Under the pieces are notes generated by a model, which was given only the letters and a program-made list of their open reading frames with translations, was not told where the DNA came from and did no database searches. A program made the translations under genes and the position numbers. 64,000 bases of DNA from positions 30,872 to 94,871 of the forward strand of contig JAAMXY010001270.1 in the NCBI GenBank assembly GCA_019677205.1. Direction: 5' to 3'. Of this stretch, positions 54,368 through 64,000 are shown in pieces. Source of the DNA: Pinguiococcus pyrenoidosus (lineage: Eukaryota > Sar > Pinguiophyceae > Pinguiochrysidales > Pinguiochrysidaceae). Positions within the stretch are counted from its first letter, which is position 1. The number at the start of each line of letters is the position of its first letter.

Positions 54368-55415
54368 ATGTCGGACGCGCTGGAGCAAGCCGATGCGGAG
54401 ACCCAGAGCGCGCACAAGGAGTACCTGAAGGAACACCCGGAGCTGCGCGAGCTCTTGAACGAGTTCACAACGGCGTGTCTCGTGGACCGGCCGGAGAACA
54501 TCTTCGCCTTTGCGGAGCAGTTCTTCACGGGCGTTGTAGAGCGCAAGAAAGCGAGTCGACGACCAGTGGTGATCTGCGGACCGTCCGGCGTCGGCAAAGG
54601 CACGCTCATCGGCCGGATTATGGTGCGTTTTTCCTTTCGTCATCTCTGCCAAAACTCGAAAGCGCTTGTTCGCGCTTTGAAGCTTCGAGCGGAAAGTGGT
54701 GCGGATGTGTGAGTATCTTTGTATTGGTGGAGCTGTTGTGAATGGGAGTGGAGATGGGCGCCAAAAGCGCATGGAATGGAAAGGAAAGCTCTGAGAGAGG
54801 CTGGTTATGCAGGAGATGTGCACCTCACTGATGGCCCCGCTGAACACGAACTCTGCACCGTTGCCCTCTTAGGAAGCCAATCCGAATGCGTTCGGCTTTA
54901 GCGTGTCGCACACGACCCGCGATCCGCGGCCAGGAGAGGAGGACGGTGTGCACTACCACTTCACGACGGTGGAGAGCATCAAGGAGGAGATAGCGGCAGG
55001 CATGTTCATCGAGCATGCAGAGGTGCATGGGAATTTCTACGGCACGTCGAAGCGAGCGGTGGAGTCCGTGGCCGCCAAGGGCCGCATCTGCATTCTTGAC
55101 ATCGACATCCAGGGAGTCCGCCAGGTCAAGGAGTCCTCCCTCGATCCGTACTACCTCTTCATCGCGCCACCCAAGGCGCTGGAAGACAAGGACGCCAGTC
55201 TGGCGATGTTGGAGGAGCGACTTCGTGGTCGCGGCACCGAGACGGAGGATAAGATTCAGAAGCGGATGGGCAACGCCCGAGGAGAGATGGACTACGGCCT
55301 AGAGGACGGGAACATGGACAAGATCATCACCAATGACGATCTTGAAGAAGCCACCGCCAGCCTGCAGACGCTTTTCAACGAGTGGTACCCTCACCTGCAG
55401 AGTTTGAACGAGTAA
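54368..55415 (+). CDS. Guanylate kinase with N-terminal RIIa/DPY-30-like docking domain
   Basis: Phosphorylates GMP to GDP with ATP. Exons 54368-54622 and 54873-55415 (265 aa; intron 250 nt). The catalytic part has the P-loop CGPSGVGKGTLIGRIM (about 70-85), the GMP-binding SHTTRDPRPGEEDGVHYHF, FIEHAEVHGNFYGTSK and ILDIDIQGVRQVK, all intact. Ahead of it, residues about 18-56 (YLKEHPELRELLNEFTTACL, then RPENIFAFAEQFF) match the dimerization/docking fold of PKA RIIa and DPY-30 proteins, which anchors proteins to AKAP-type helices, notably in flagella. Typical guanylate kinases are about 200 aa and lack this. The start codon was chosen because it begins just before the docking domain. Confidence 0.92.
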
Positions 55416-55955
55416 AGTGGCCCCGGCTCCAGCCCTGCCTCTGGTTCCAACTCTGTCTGTGTCTCCGTGTGTTTTTCTGCGTTGTGCCCTGCGCCTTCCG
55501 ACATGTTCACCGACGTCGATCACAAGGAGGACGCGAGGACGGTGTGGCTGCAGCGCTGCGCCCTGCGGTGCGAGTTCGTAGGGCTCCCAGGCAGGCAGAC
55601 GAGGAGTGTGCTATTCGTGTGCTCTCTGCGGAGCGGCCAAGAAGCAGCGGGCCACAGGGCCACTGAAGAGCGTGGAGTATTTACTGTAGTCCTTATCGTG
55701 CTCATAACTTCTTCGGGTCGCTTCGTCCGGCTAGTATGCACGGGTCGTTCTCTTACGACGACCGTCGTTCTCAAGCAAACAGCTTCACGGCTCAGAAGCC
55801 TCTTCTCGTGCTTTCTCTTGGGCAAAGGTACCGACACCCTTCAGGAAAAAAAAGTGGCCAGATCGGCTCCCGGAAGCGGCGCTCGCACCAGTTCTTCTGC
55901 GTGGTCGTGTATATGAAATCAAAGGCGCCGAGTTTCCCCCCCGTACGGACGACAT
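55416..55955. other. Convergent 3' intergenic region
   Basis: About 540 bp between guanylate kinase and the PX kinase. A frame from 55503 (MFTDVDHKEDARTVWLQRC) is briefly protein-like but degenerates. Contains an A-run at 55847-55853. No gene supported. Confidence 0.4.
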
Positions 55956-58407
55956 CTACCCCTCGTCCGATTGCGATTGCGACTCGGAGCTGCTGCTCCG
56001 GTCAAGTCCTTCAACGGCATCGAAATTCTCCTCCCCGAAGAAGCTGAAGCCCTTGAGGTTGTAGTGCATGTTGGCGAGGTCCGTGGCAGATGGCTTGGCA
56101 CCGTCCTCCGCGGCCTTGGACGGGTTGGAGTCCAGAAGAAGCGGCTCGTCCTTGTCCGAGGCGTCGTCCGGGTCCTGCGCATCGGCTGCCTTCGGAACCT
56201 GCCGCGTGAACTCCTTGTCGATATTGCAAGTGTCCTCGACCGACCGCCCGAGCCTCGGCACGAAGGGCGGCGGAACCTGCTTCCTCAGCAGCCGATCCCA
56301 CTGAATGTTCCGGAAGAACGGATGGCACTTCACTCGGATGTCTTCTAAGGCGCCCGGTGCACACTCGGAGAGCCTCCGGGACATGGACCGGACCCGGGAC
56401 CCTTCCTGCAGCATCAGCGTTCTCTCTGGCGTCGACAAGTCGGAGTAGGAGTCACTTCGGAAGCTCCGCTGCGCCGCGCCGGGGGAAAGGCCCTCGGCCA
56501 GCTTCGATTCGTACTCGTTCTCGGCCGAGTCCAGGAAGACGCACCCCAGCCGCCGCCGCGGATCACGCTCCAGCAGGGCTTTCACGAAGGACTGACAATC
56601 TACAGATATTCTTAGGCGAGACGGGAATCGGACATTCTTGCGCAAAATTTTGGTACACATCTTATCGAAGTTTCTGTCGAAGAAAGGCGGCCACCTGTGG
56701 GTGAGCGATTCGCAAGTTAGATCGAAGGTCGCTCCCCAAACCTGACGACTCATGGACCGACGATGGTTCAGCTTTGCGTACCCTGTGGCCATTTCATAGC
56801 ACACAACCCCGAGGCTCCACCAGTCGATGCCGCAGCCGTAGCCATGCTTGCGGAGCCACTCCTCCCCCAGGCTGTTCTCCAGGGCTCCGATGGCCGCGTG
56901 GTTCTCCGATCCTTCCGCCTCCTCCGGGAGCTCGCTGCTGCTCTCGTCGTCACTCGCGTTCGACCTTTGCGCGCGCCTGGAGGCCCGGCGAAGCGCGTAC
57001 GCCCGATGCAGCAGCATTTCCGGGGCGAGGTACTCCGGCGTGCCGCAGAAGGTGTGCGTCCCCTCGTGGTATGTGACCTTCTCCTTGGAGAGGCCGAAGT
57101 CCGTCAGCCGAATGTTACCCCTCGCATCTAGCAGGATGTTCTCCGGCTTCAGGTCGCGGTAGATCACGCCGCTGCCGTGGAGATGCTGCAGCGCGAGGAT
57201 GATCTGCGCCGCGTAGAACTGGATCATGCGTTCCGAGAAGTGGCGCATCCGCTTCAGGTGGAAGAAGATGTCACCGCCCTCGTAGTAGTCCGTCACGAGA
57301 TACACCTTGTCGCGGCTCTGGAAGGCGAAGCGGAGCTGCGCGACGAAGGGATGCGACACCTTCGCCATGATGTGTCGCTCGGCCAAGGTGTGCTCGATCT
57401 GGTTTCGCCGGGCGATCTCCGACTTCCGGAGAACCTTCATTGCGTACACGACTTCATCGTCGGCCCCGATGGGTCGCACGAGGAAGACGCGACCGAAGGA
57501 CCCCCTCCCGATGACCTGCGGCGCAGAAAGGATTTGCCGAAGAGGAGACGGGAAGGGAGAGAAGCACATGAGGCCGCGCAACCGGTTGTGCCCACGCAAG
57601 CCTTGGCTGCACCTTGAGGAGCTCAAAGTCCCGTGCGGACATGTTCATGCCGGGCGCCAGCCAGCTGGGCCGTCGCATGTTGCTCAGCGGCTGCGCGTCC
57701 GGATCGCCCCTCAGGATGCGCTGGAGCCTTCGGAGATGGGGCGCGACTTCGAGGAACAAGTCCACCTCGTGCGGCATCGGGCGGATCTCCAGGACTTGCG
57801 TCAAGTACTCCTGGAAGGCCATCTCCCGCGCGGCGATCACCTCCGGCGCTCTCGGATAGAACCACTTCTTCGGCGGGAAGCAGAACTCGGCAATCTCGGA
57901 GAAGGCCTACATGCAGGCAGGCGGTGCGCTCAGCGACTTGCCTCGAACCTCCCACCCAAGCGCCTTCCTTACCGGCATGAGCTTCTCATGGAAGCGCGCG
58001 AACTCCGAGTAGCGCCTCTCTAGGCGCCACGAGTGACCGGAGCGCACGCGCACTTCAATGACATACACGGTGTACCGGCTGCCGTACTGGTTCAGCCTTC
58101 CTCTCGTGCGCCGAATGGACGCCTTCAGCACCTGTTCAACCCGCCGTCCAAACCACAACATTGGCGGTGAGCAGGCCTTCTCCCAAGTTCTCGGCATCGG
58201 CTTTTCCAGCCAGAGCTCCACAAGGCGCACCTCCATCTCGGAGTTGCTGACGCTCTCCACGCCGGCTTCGTTCGAGAAGCCCACCAGGTCGGAGTCGCGC
58301 AGGGACAGGTCTCCATCGCGCTCGTCCCACGCGCGCCGGCCCTCGGAGCCCGACCCGCCGCCGCCAAAGGCGTCTGCCGACGCAGCCATGTCCGACTTGA
58401 GCGTCAT
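55956..58407 (-). CDS. PX-domain AGC protein kinase (SGK3/CISK-like layout)
   Basis: Phosphoinositide-recruited Ser/Thr kinase. Exons (5' to 3'): 58407-57949, 57906-57613, 57515-56782, 56694-55956; 741 aa. The PX domain (about residues 100-210) has YTVYVIEVRVRSG, RRYSEFARFHEKLM and FPPKKWF, then an FQEYL helix. The kinase starts VIGRGSFGRVFLV, with YAMKVLRKSE, YRDLKPENILLD, DFGLSKEK, the T-loop THTFCGTPEYLAPE and GIDWWSLGV; a 50-residue acidic/basic insert splits the region after APEM. Near the C-terminus LKGFSFFGE fits the hydrophobic motif used by PDK1-type activation. The intron at 56695-56781 (87 nt) is in frame; removing it gives MATGWPPFFDRNFDKM, the family sequence. The 42-nt intron at 57907-57948 is unusually short and its donor (GTTCGA) is weak. 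Start could be the Met at 58389. Confidence 0.85.
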
Positions 58408-59574
58408 AAGCGCTCCGCCCCGGAGTCCGGCGGTCCGCGCCCCGTTCAAACAAACGGGTGCCCGGCAAGCGCAGGCCGCCCCGCGTGTTCCCTGGCTTCT
58501 CGGAGGAGTCGCGCCCTGCGTGAACGAAGTAAAGCTAAGCACCGGCGCCGCTTGGAAAGCCACGGGGGCAAAGCGCTGTCCAGCGGCTCGGGCGCGGGGG
58601 GCCGAAGCGGCGCAGAAGTCGTCGAGGTACTTCGGGCGCACTGGGCGGCAAAAAAGCTGGCCAGGGCTTAAACACCTGAGAAACAGCCGAATTTGGATGT
58701 CATGCGTGGTCCGTCCGCGACCGCGAAGGCATCCGATAGCAAACGCACGGCGCTGTACCCGATCCGACCAGTTACGGCACCGCGCAGGGAGCGAATCAGC
58801 CAATCAGCCCCTAGAAACGCCATGCGATTCATTTTCAGAAATTCGAAGCCTTCCGACTTTGCGGTCAGCAAGAGCACCTCAAGCTCTTTCTCGACCAATT
58901 GCGATCGTACATGACGTCAGTGGAAGGGAACGCTTCAGAAGCACGGGCGCCTGCATTGGTCAGCTGGACCACTTCCATGGACCATCGACCAATTATGGTG
59001 CGGGAAGCGATCAGTGCGGCAGGATTGAACAGGACAGGAAGGCGGGACTCTGAATCCGAAACATTTTCAAAATTCAGGGCACCAACGCGGCAGCCAACGA
59101 CCGCGCGGAAGAAGCGCGAAGATCCTTCCACGCCAGACGTTGAACGGAGAACGGAGAACGCCGAGAACCGAACCCCGAAAACCCGAAACCCCGAAAGCCC
59201 GAAACCCCGAAAGCCCGAAGCGAAGCGCGAAAAGAAGAAGAAGATTAGAAGGCGACGTGGAGCATCCGTCTGTCCTGACTTCCGAAGTACCGATACTGTA
59301 CTAGGCCTAACTTCTATTTTTACTTTATACTTTTTCGAAACTTTACACTGTACCGGGAAACGGGAGATCAAAGACAACGCAGACACTCATCAAAATTTTA
59401 AAATATAAAATGCGAGGGAACCTCAACGCGACCGCGGATTATCCATCTGTCACAGCCCGGGAGATGGATGGATTTCCCGCCATTTGCGGCTTTGAACGCG
59501 TTCGCCCGGAACGTCGCTCTCTTGCGCGGCAGCCGCCGTACAGCTTCGGCCTTCGCGCCCGACCTTTCCGCGCC
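58408..59574. promoter_or_regulatory. Divergent promoter, PX kinase / RBBP4, with CCAAT, CRE and E2F sites
   Basis: CCAAT boxes at 58800, 58895 and 58989 and an inverted one at 58955; a palindromic CRE, TGACGTCA, at 58912-58919; a GAACGGAGAACG-type run and about six CCCGAAA units at 59140-59220; and GCGCGAAA (E2F consensus TTTCGCGC on the other strand) at 59225-59232. An AT-rich island follows at 59310-59410. The first in-frame ATG of the RBBP4 frame is at 59410, but the family start is at 59575. No separate gene is supported. Confidence 0.6.
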
Positions 59575-61077
59575 ATGTCTGGGAAGCTGCCGAGCGCCGA
59601 CGACAGCGCGCAGAAGCAGCAGGAGCTCATGATCAACGAGGAGTACAAGATCTGGAAGAAGAACGCGCCGTTCCTGTACGACCTGGTCATGACGCATGCG
59701 CTGGAGTGGCCATCGCTCACGGTGCAGTGGCTGCCCGGCGCGCGCGCGGTGCAGGGCCGGGAGGTGACCGAGCACAAGCTGATCCTGGGCACGCACACCA
59801 GTGGCGAATCCAACTTCCTCATGCTGGCGAACGTGCACCTGCCGCTGCCGGAGGCGGAGATCGACGCGCGCAAGTACGACGACGAGCGAGGCGAGGTGGG
59901 CGGCTTCGGCGGCCTGCATGGGAAGGTGGAGATCTACGTGAAGATCCCGCATGACGGAGAGGTGAACCGCGCGAGGCACATGCCGCAGGACCCCATGATC
60001 ATCGCCACCAAGTCTCCCTCGGCCGACGTGCTCGTCTTCGACGTCACGAAGCACCCGTCCATTCCGCGCGCGAACGCACGCTGCGAGCCGCAGCATCGCT
60101 GCACTGGCCATGACCGAGAGGGCTACGGCCTCGCGTGGAACCCCAGCCCGCAGAAGACCGGCGAGCTGCTCAGCGGCTCGGACGACGGCAAAGTGTGCCT
60201 GTGGAGCGTGGAGGCTGCTTCCGGCGAGCGGATAGAAGCCAAGCAGACCAAGACCTTGCACACCGCCGTGGTGGAGGACGTGGCCTGGCACATCCGAGAC
60301 CCCAACCTCTTCGGAAGCGTGGGCGACGACCGCTGCATGTTCATCTGGGACTCAAGACAGGAGGACCCGCTGCAGAAAGTCGCCGAGGCACACGAGGACA
60401 ACATCAACTGCATCGCCTTCAACCCCATCAACGAGCACCTGCTAGCTACGGGATCGACCGACAAGGTACGTCTCAAACTTCCAACCACATCGGCCACATG
60501 CCATCGGCCACCGGCCATCGGCCACCGGCTACCGGCTACCGCGCCGCAGACGCTTTGGCGGTCACACCACAACTCCCTCACGTGACGCATGCTACATCAG
60601 GTCGTGAAGCTCTGGGACCTGCGCAACACCTCTGCTGCGCTCCACGAGCTTCGGGCACACTCCGCGGAGGTGTACAACATTCAGTGGCACTCACGATGCG
60701 AGCACTGGCTCGCAAGCTGCGGGGCCGATCGCCGGGTCATGATCTGGGATCTTGCCCTCATCGGGAAGGAGCAGACGCCGGAGGACGCGGAGGACGGACC
60801 TCCAGAGCTGCTCTTCATCCACGCGGGGCACACCTCGAAAGTCAGCGATATCTGCTGGAACCCCAACGACGACTACGACCTCACGTTCGCGTCCGTGGCG
60901 GAGGACAACATTCTACACATCTGGAACATGGCGGAGAACATCCTCGGTAGGTCTCAGCGCTGCCAACGGGCATCCGAGCAGGTTCTTCACGCCCGCGCGC
61001 TCACCACCTGACCCACAGATGACGACGACGAGGAGGACCTCGCAGCTGACGCGCCTCAAGATGCTGTCCAAAGTTGA
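59575..61077 (+). CDS. RBBP4/MSI1-type WD40 histone chaperone subunit
   Basis: Histone-H4-binding beta-propeller shared by CAF-1, PRC2, NuRD and Sin3 complexes. Exons 59575-60465, 60601-60946, 61019-61077; 431 aa (introns 135 and 72 nt). The start MSGKLPSADDSAQKQQ was preferred over the upstream in-frame ATG because NEEYKIWKKNAPFLYDLVMT, the conserved N-terminal helix, follows closely. Propeller blades: HALEWPSLTVQWLP, LLSGSDDGKVCLW, GSVGDDRCMFIWD, LLATGSTDKVVKLWDLRN, LASCGADRRVMIWDL, FASVAEDNILHIWNMAENI. The acidic end DDDDEEDLAADAPQ is typical. Intron 1 contains tandem CCATCGG/CCACCGG words. Members of this family are induced at S phase, which fits the E2F-type site upstream. Confidence 0.95.
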
Positions 61078-61185
61078 CAGCTTGGCGCCGCCGGGCCTCT
61101 ACGCAGGAGGACCTGTCCCACCCGCTTCCTTGCTTTGCGATCAGTTAGTTGCGTAGGAAGCATGTAACAGCTTCAGATGTATGCT

Positions 61186-62904
61186 TCAGATGCCATCTCG
61201 AGTGGAACCCTCCGGCTCGAAGAGATTCATCAGTGCCGCGGCTGCGGAACCCTCCGTGTGCTTCTCCGATCGACGGACGCCGAGGGAGCCCACCGTGCTG
61301 AGCGACAAAGCCGAGAAGGGGTTGCCCGCGGACGAGTCCCGCACGTGCCCCTCAAAGGCAAACGGAGCGTTCCGCCGCGTGCTTGCCCTCAAGCGGCGGA
61401 TCATCGCCTTGCCCTCCGCCGACGTGGCAAAGTCTCGGCCGTACGTCTGCAGCTTGCGATTGAGCTTGACGTCCGTCTCCCAGAACAGCGTCTTGTTCTT
61501 CAGCGGCGCCACCTCCTTGAACTTGAACATCGCAAGCGCCGAGAAGTAGATGCAGATGATGTTCAAAATCGTGAGCCCGAGGCTCACGCTACCCAGCTCG
61601 TTGTACTCGTTCGAGTCGACGGAGTCCCTCTGGACATTCTGCCGCGCCGACGCGTACGCCCATTCCATCCCCGAGGCGACCGCGGGCGGGAGGAGGGACG
61701 CGCTGATCGCCACGCCGACCAGAGAGCTGGTGTTGTTGCCCAGCACGCTGAGCGCAACGCCCACTCCCGATGGGATGGCGATGGCAATGCCCACCAGCAG
61801 GCCGAGCGGCTCACCCCGGGAGGTCATCTCGCTGGTCGGCCAGCTGTCCTCGGTCTCCTCCAGGAAGGAGCAGATGAAGCCCGTCACCGCGCCCACCATG
61901 ATGCACAGCAGCAGGCTGATGCCCTCGTTCCGCAACCCCAGTCGCATGAGGTCATAGTCGGCGACGATCGTCCCGAAGGTCGCCCCCAGCACGGGCCCCA
62001 TGATCGGCGACACGAGCATCGAGGCGACGATGACGACGGTGTTGTCGGTGGCGAGCCCCACGCCGGCAAGGATGGAGGCGATGATCACCAAGCAGATGTA
62101 GTCGAAGGACAAGGTCGCGGCATCGCGGATCTGCTCCTTCACCTGCTGCACCCGCATTTCCGACGCAGCCGCGATGTTGAACGTCTCCTCGTTCTTGGAC
62201 TTGGTGAGGTCCTCCAGGCGGGAAATCAGCGGAATCTGCGTCCGCTCCGCAAGGACGACCGTGTAGGTGCCATACACGGTACCAAGGCCCACGCGCTCCA
62301 TGCGCGTCAAGAGCTCCTGCAGGTCGCCCTCACTCGCCATCAGCGTCACCTGGACTCTTGCGCCGTCGACGCTGCGCACGGGGAGCGGGATCGACGCGAG
62401 CAGCCTGTCCGCGTAGGCCTTCTTGACAACCAGCTCCAGAATGCACTCCACGTCCACGCTTTGCGTGCCATCCGAGTAGATCTTGGAGGGCACTCGCATT
62501 TCATCCTCCGGCTTCCCCAGCGGCTCTCCCTGCGCTTCCGCCCGTGAATCTCAGGCACGACATCTGCCGAAAGCTTCTGCGCAACGCACCTTGAAATGCA
62601 GCGCGCGGAAGGGAGATTCGACCTGCGAGAAGTTATCCAGCAGCTTCTCTTCTTCGGGTGCCTTGTCACCGTCCTCGGGCACTGGCCGGAGGACCCGCCG
62701 GGGTTTCCGCCCAAACCTCTTCATCTCCTCCTCGATCTCGTCCACATCCAGCAGCTGCACGCGGATGCGCTCTTCGCCAGCCGTCACCACATGCGTGGTC
62801 TCGGTGTGGTCCAGGTCTCTAATGCGGTCCTCCTCCTCCGAAACAGTCCTCAGGAGCACCCAACGCGGGATCTGCAGCACCACAAGATACTGCTTGCCAG
62901 GCAT
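61186..62904 (-). CDS. DUF389-family multi-pass membrane protein
   Basis: Exons (5' to 3'): 62904-62590 and 62529-61186 (60-nt intron; 552 aa). An N-terminal soluble part of about 180 residues has two alpha/beta halves (QYLVVLQIPRWVLLRTV; ECILELVVKKAYADRLLASI). The membrane core carries the family signature DYICLVIIASILAGVGLATD, VIVASMLVSPIMGPVLGATF, IPSGVGVALSVLGNN and VGVAISASLLPPAVASG, then LGLTILNIICIYFSALAMF. The C-terminal 120 residues are basic and soluble. DUF389 proteins are common in bacteria and archaea and found in some algae and other eukaryotes; no biochemical function is established. No targeting peptide is visible. Converges on RBBP4 with 108 bp between stops. Confidence 0.88.
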
Positions 62905-63540
62905 CGCGGCGTGCTCCGAAGCGGACTACTGGCGTGCTTTCCGTGGCAAGATGTAAGGAGGAGTGCAACTCCGGAATTCTGTACTCTGTCTGCTGCCTTT
63001 CTTCAGCTCCTGAAATTCTCTCATGAGAAGCTCTGCGCGCTGCGGCGCACCAAAGGGGGACCAAATGGCGCCCGAAGGAAACGGGAAAGAGCTGGAGGCG
63101 GGAGAAGCTCGGCGAAACTTCGGCAAACGCGATTCGTCGCTTTTGGAAGCAGATGGCAAAACAGACGTTAACTATTGTCCTATATCATATGTAAAATATC
63201 TTTATTCCAAATTTGTATTTTGATTGAAATTTGCAGCGCTCCCAATGGGGAGGAGACTGTGGCCACGGCGAGAGAGTCAGAACCAGCAAAACCAAAACCA
63301 AAAACAGTGCACAACTCGGTGACAGTTCGGACACTGCACGAGAGGGCTTCAGCACACTCGCAGACGAGCAAGTTGAGAGAGAGCCCGAAAAGTTGAGCTG
63401 GTGGCTTTCGTTACACGAATAAACTAAACAACGACACTTAGAATCGGTAGCTAGCTAAGGCAGTACAGAAAGCCAGCCAAGCTTCTGGCTGGCGACGGAG
63501 CGAAGCAGCGCGAGCGAGCGCCGACGTCTAGTGCACAGTT
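62905..63540. other. Upstream region of the DUF389 gene
   Basis: GC-rich leader, then an AT-rich island at 63170-63235, then sequence with no protein-like frame. A palindrome with arms GCCAGCC/GGCTGGC lies at about 63471-63492. Confidence 0.4.
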
Positions 63541-63840
63541 CAAACCCTAATCAGTCAGGGCAAACGATTGTGGTGATCAATTACAGTAATTGATTGCTGT
63601 ATTTCATCATATGACCGATCATATGATCGATTGACAGAAAGATTTCATTCGGTCAGGGCAAGTAGTCAGGTGATCAATTGTTTGACCGATCAAATGACTT
63701 ATTGAAGAAAAGACACCAATCAATTATTATATTTGGTCATATGATCGATTGTATGACCAATTGTTGAATCACTCGAGGGTAGACCATCATTCGATCAAAT
63801 CAATTGGTCAAATAATTCATTGTTTGATCAATCAAAGTCG
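63541..63840. repeat. AT-rich block of imperfect palindromes and direct repeats
   Basis: Dense GATCAAT, GATCGATTG and TGATCAATT words in both orientations. CATATGATCGATTG occurs twice (63620 and 63738, 118 bp apart). GTCAGGGCAA followed by GTGATCAATT occurs twice about 97 bp apart. A perfect inverted repeat, TTGGTCATA/TATGACCAA, spans 63733-63760. No coding potential. From 63841 to the end the sequence is ordinary and holds nothing recognisable. Confidence 0.8.
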
Positions 63841-64000
63841 CGTTTGAATCCAAGAGGGCCGCAAGAGTCTTTCCCTGCTTTTAATGGAGCCTTTTGGGAA
63901 AACCCAAGCAAAGGCATCGTTTCATTGGATCTCACTGAGCTTCCCGCTTGTTTCGTTGGGTATCGATTCTAATATCCAACGCCTTCTATTAGACGAGCAA

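Noticed and set aside
58668-58898. 76-residue minus ORF (MVEKELEVLLLTAKSEGFEF...)
   Set aside because: Locally protein-like, but it lies in a promoter rich in CCAAT boxes, has no homologue I recognise and no linking splice sites.
58865-59386. 173-residue minus ORF in the RBBP4 promoter
   Set aside because: Most of it translates the CCCGAAA tandem words (GFRGFGLSGF-like); no family resemblance.
61177-62547. 456-residue + strand ORF antisense to the DUF389 gene
   Set aside because: His/Arg-rich shadow; the minus strand has a clear membrane family.
1-64000. CRISPR arrays, insertion sequences, viral or toxin genes
   Set aside because: None seen; repeats present are short tandem arrays or palindromes without spacers, and no transposase, capsid, polymerase or toxin motif was found.

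Overview
This window is nuclear DNA from a eukaryotic alga. It is GC-rich, with short GT-AG introns (mostly 60-140 nt), no operons or ribosome-binding sites, and little space between genes. Plastid proteins are present: geranylgeranyl reductase, a Tat-targeted thylakoid-lumen protein and a phytol kinase-like protein. Two of the predicted presequences have an ER-type signal peptide followed by a Phe at the likely cleavage point (the PsbQ-like protein at 18582-19306 and the hydratase-family protein at 20326-22139). That pattern is typical of plastids derived from a red alga by secondary endosymbiosis, as in ochrophytes, haptophytes and cryptophytes. The front-end desaturase reads like the Delta6 enzymes of such algae. 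The species cannot be named from sequence alone.

Layout from left to right: start of an unknown minus-strand gene; UFD1 (+); tubulin cofactor D (-); geranylgeranyl reductase (+); a tiny three-exon COA5/PET191 gene (-); exportin-4 (+); alpha-SNAP (-); an SLC13/SAC1-type ion transporter with a split RCK_C domain (+); a lumenal PsbQ-like protein (-); a weak plus-strand candidate; a 3-hydroxyisobutyryl-CoA hydrolase-like protein (-); MCM9 (+); a 1,517-residue ARM-repeat protein (-); a tandemly duplicated bacterial-type sensor without an output domain (+); a 2,616-residue myosin with a very long coiled-coil tail (-); cyclin L (+); GTPBP1-type GTPase (-); Delta6-type desaturase (+); phytol kinase family protein (-); LysA/ODC-type decarboxylase (-); guanylate kinase with an N-terminal RIIa-like docking domain (+); PX-domain AGC kinase (-); RBBP4/MSI1 WD40 protein (+); DUF389 membrane protein (-); then an AT-rich block of imperfect palindromes.

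The genes do not form one pathway. They are mostly housekeeping functions (protein degradation, tubulin folding, nuclear export, vesicle fusion, chromatin, replication and repair) mixed with plastid and lipid genes. Gene order is striking: neighbouring genes alternate strand almost without exception (19 of 21 adjacent pairs of well-supported genes), so nearly every gap is a shared divergent promoter or a short convergent 3' region (as little as 36 bp). Several divergent gaps hold a sharply AT-rich island of about 60-250 bp. One holds a cluster of CCAAT boxes with a CRE and a perfect E2F site next to RBBP4.

Multiexon structures given below were worked out by hand from reading-frame continuity, GT/AG sites and family conservation; no transcript or database search was available. 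Several introns are multiples of three without stops and are invisible to simple ORF calling.
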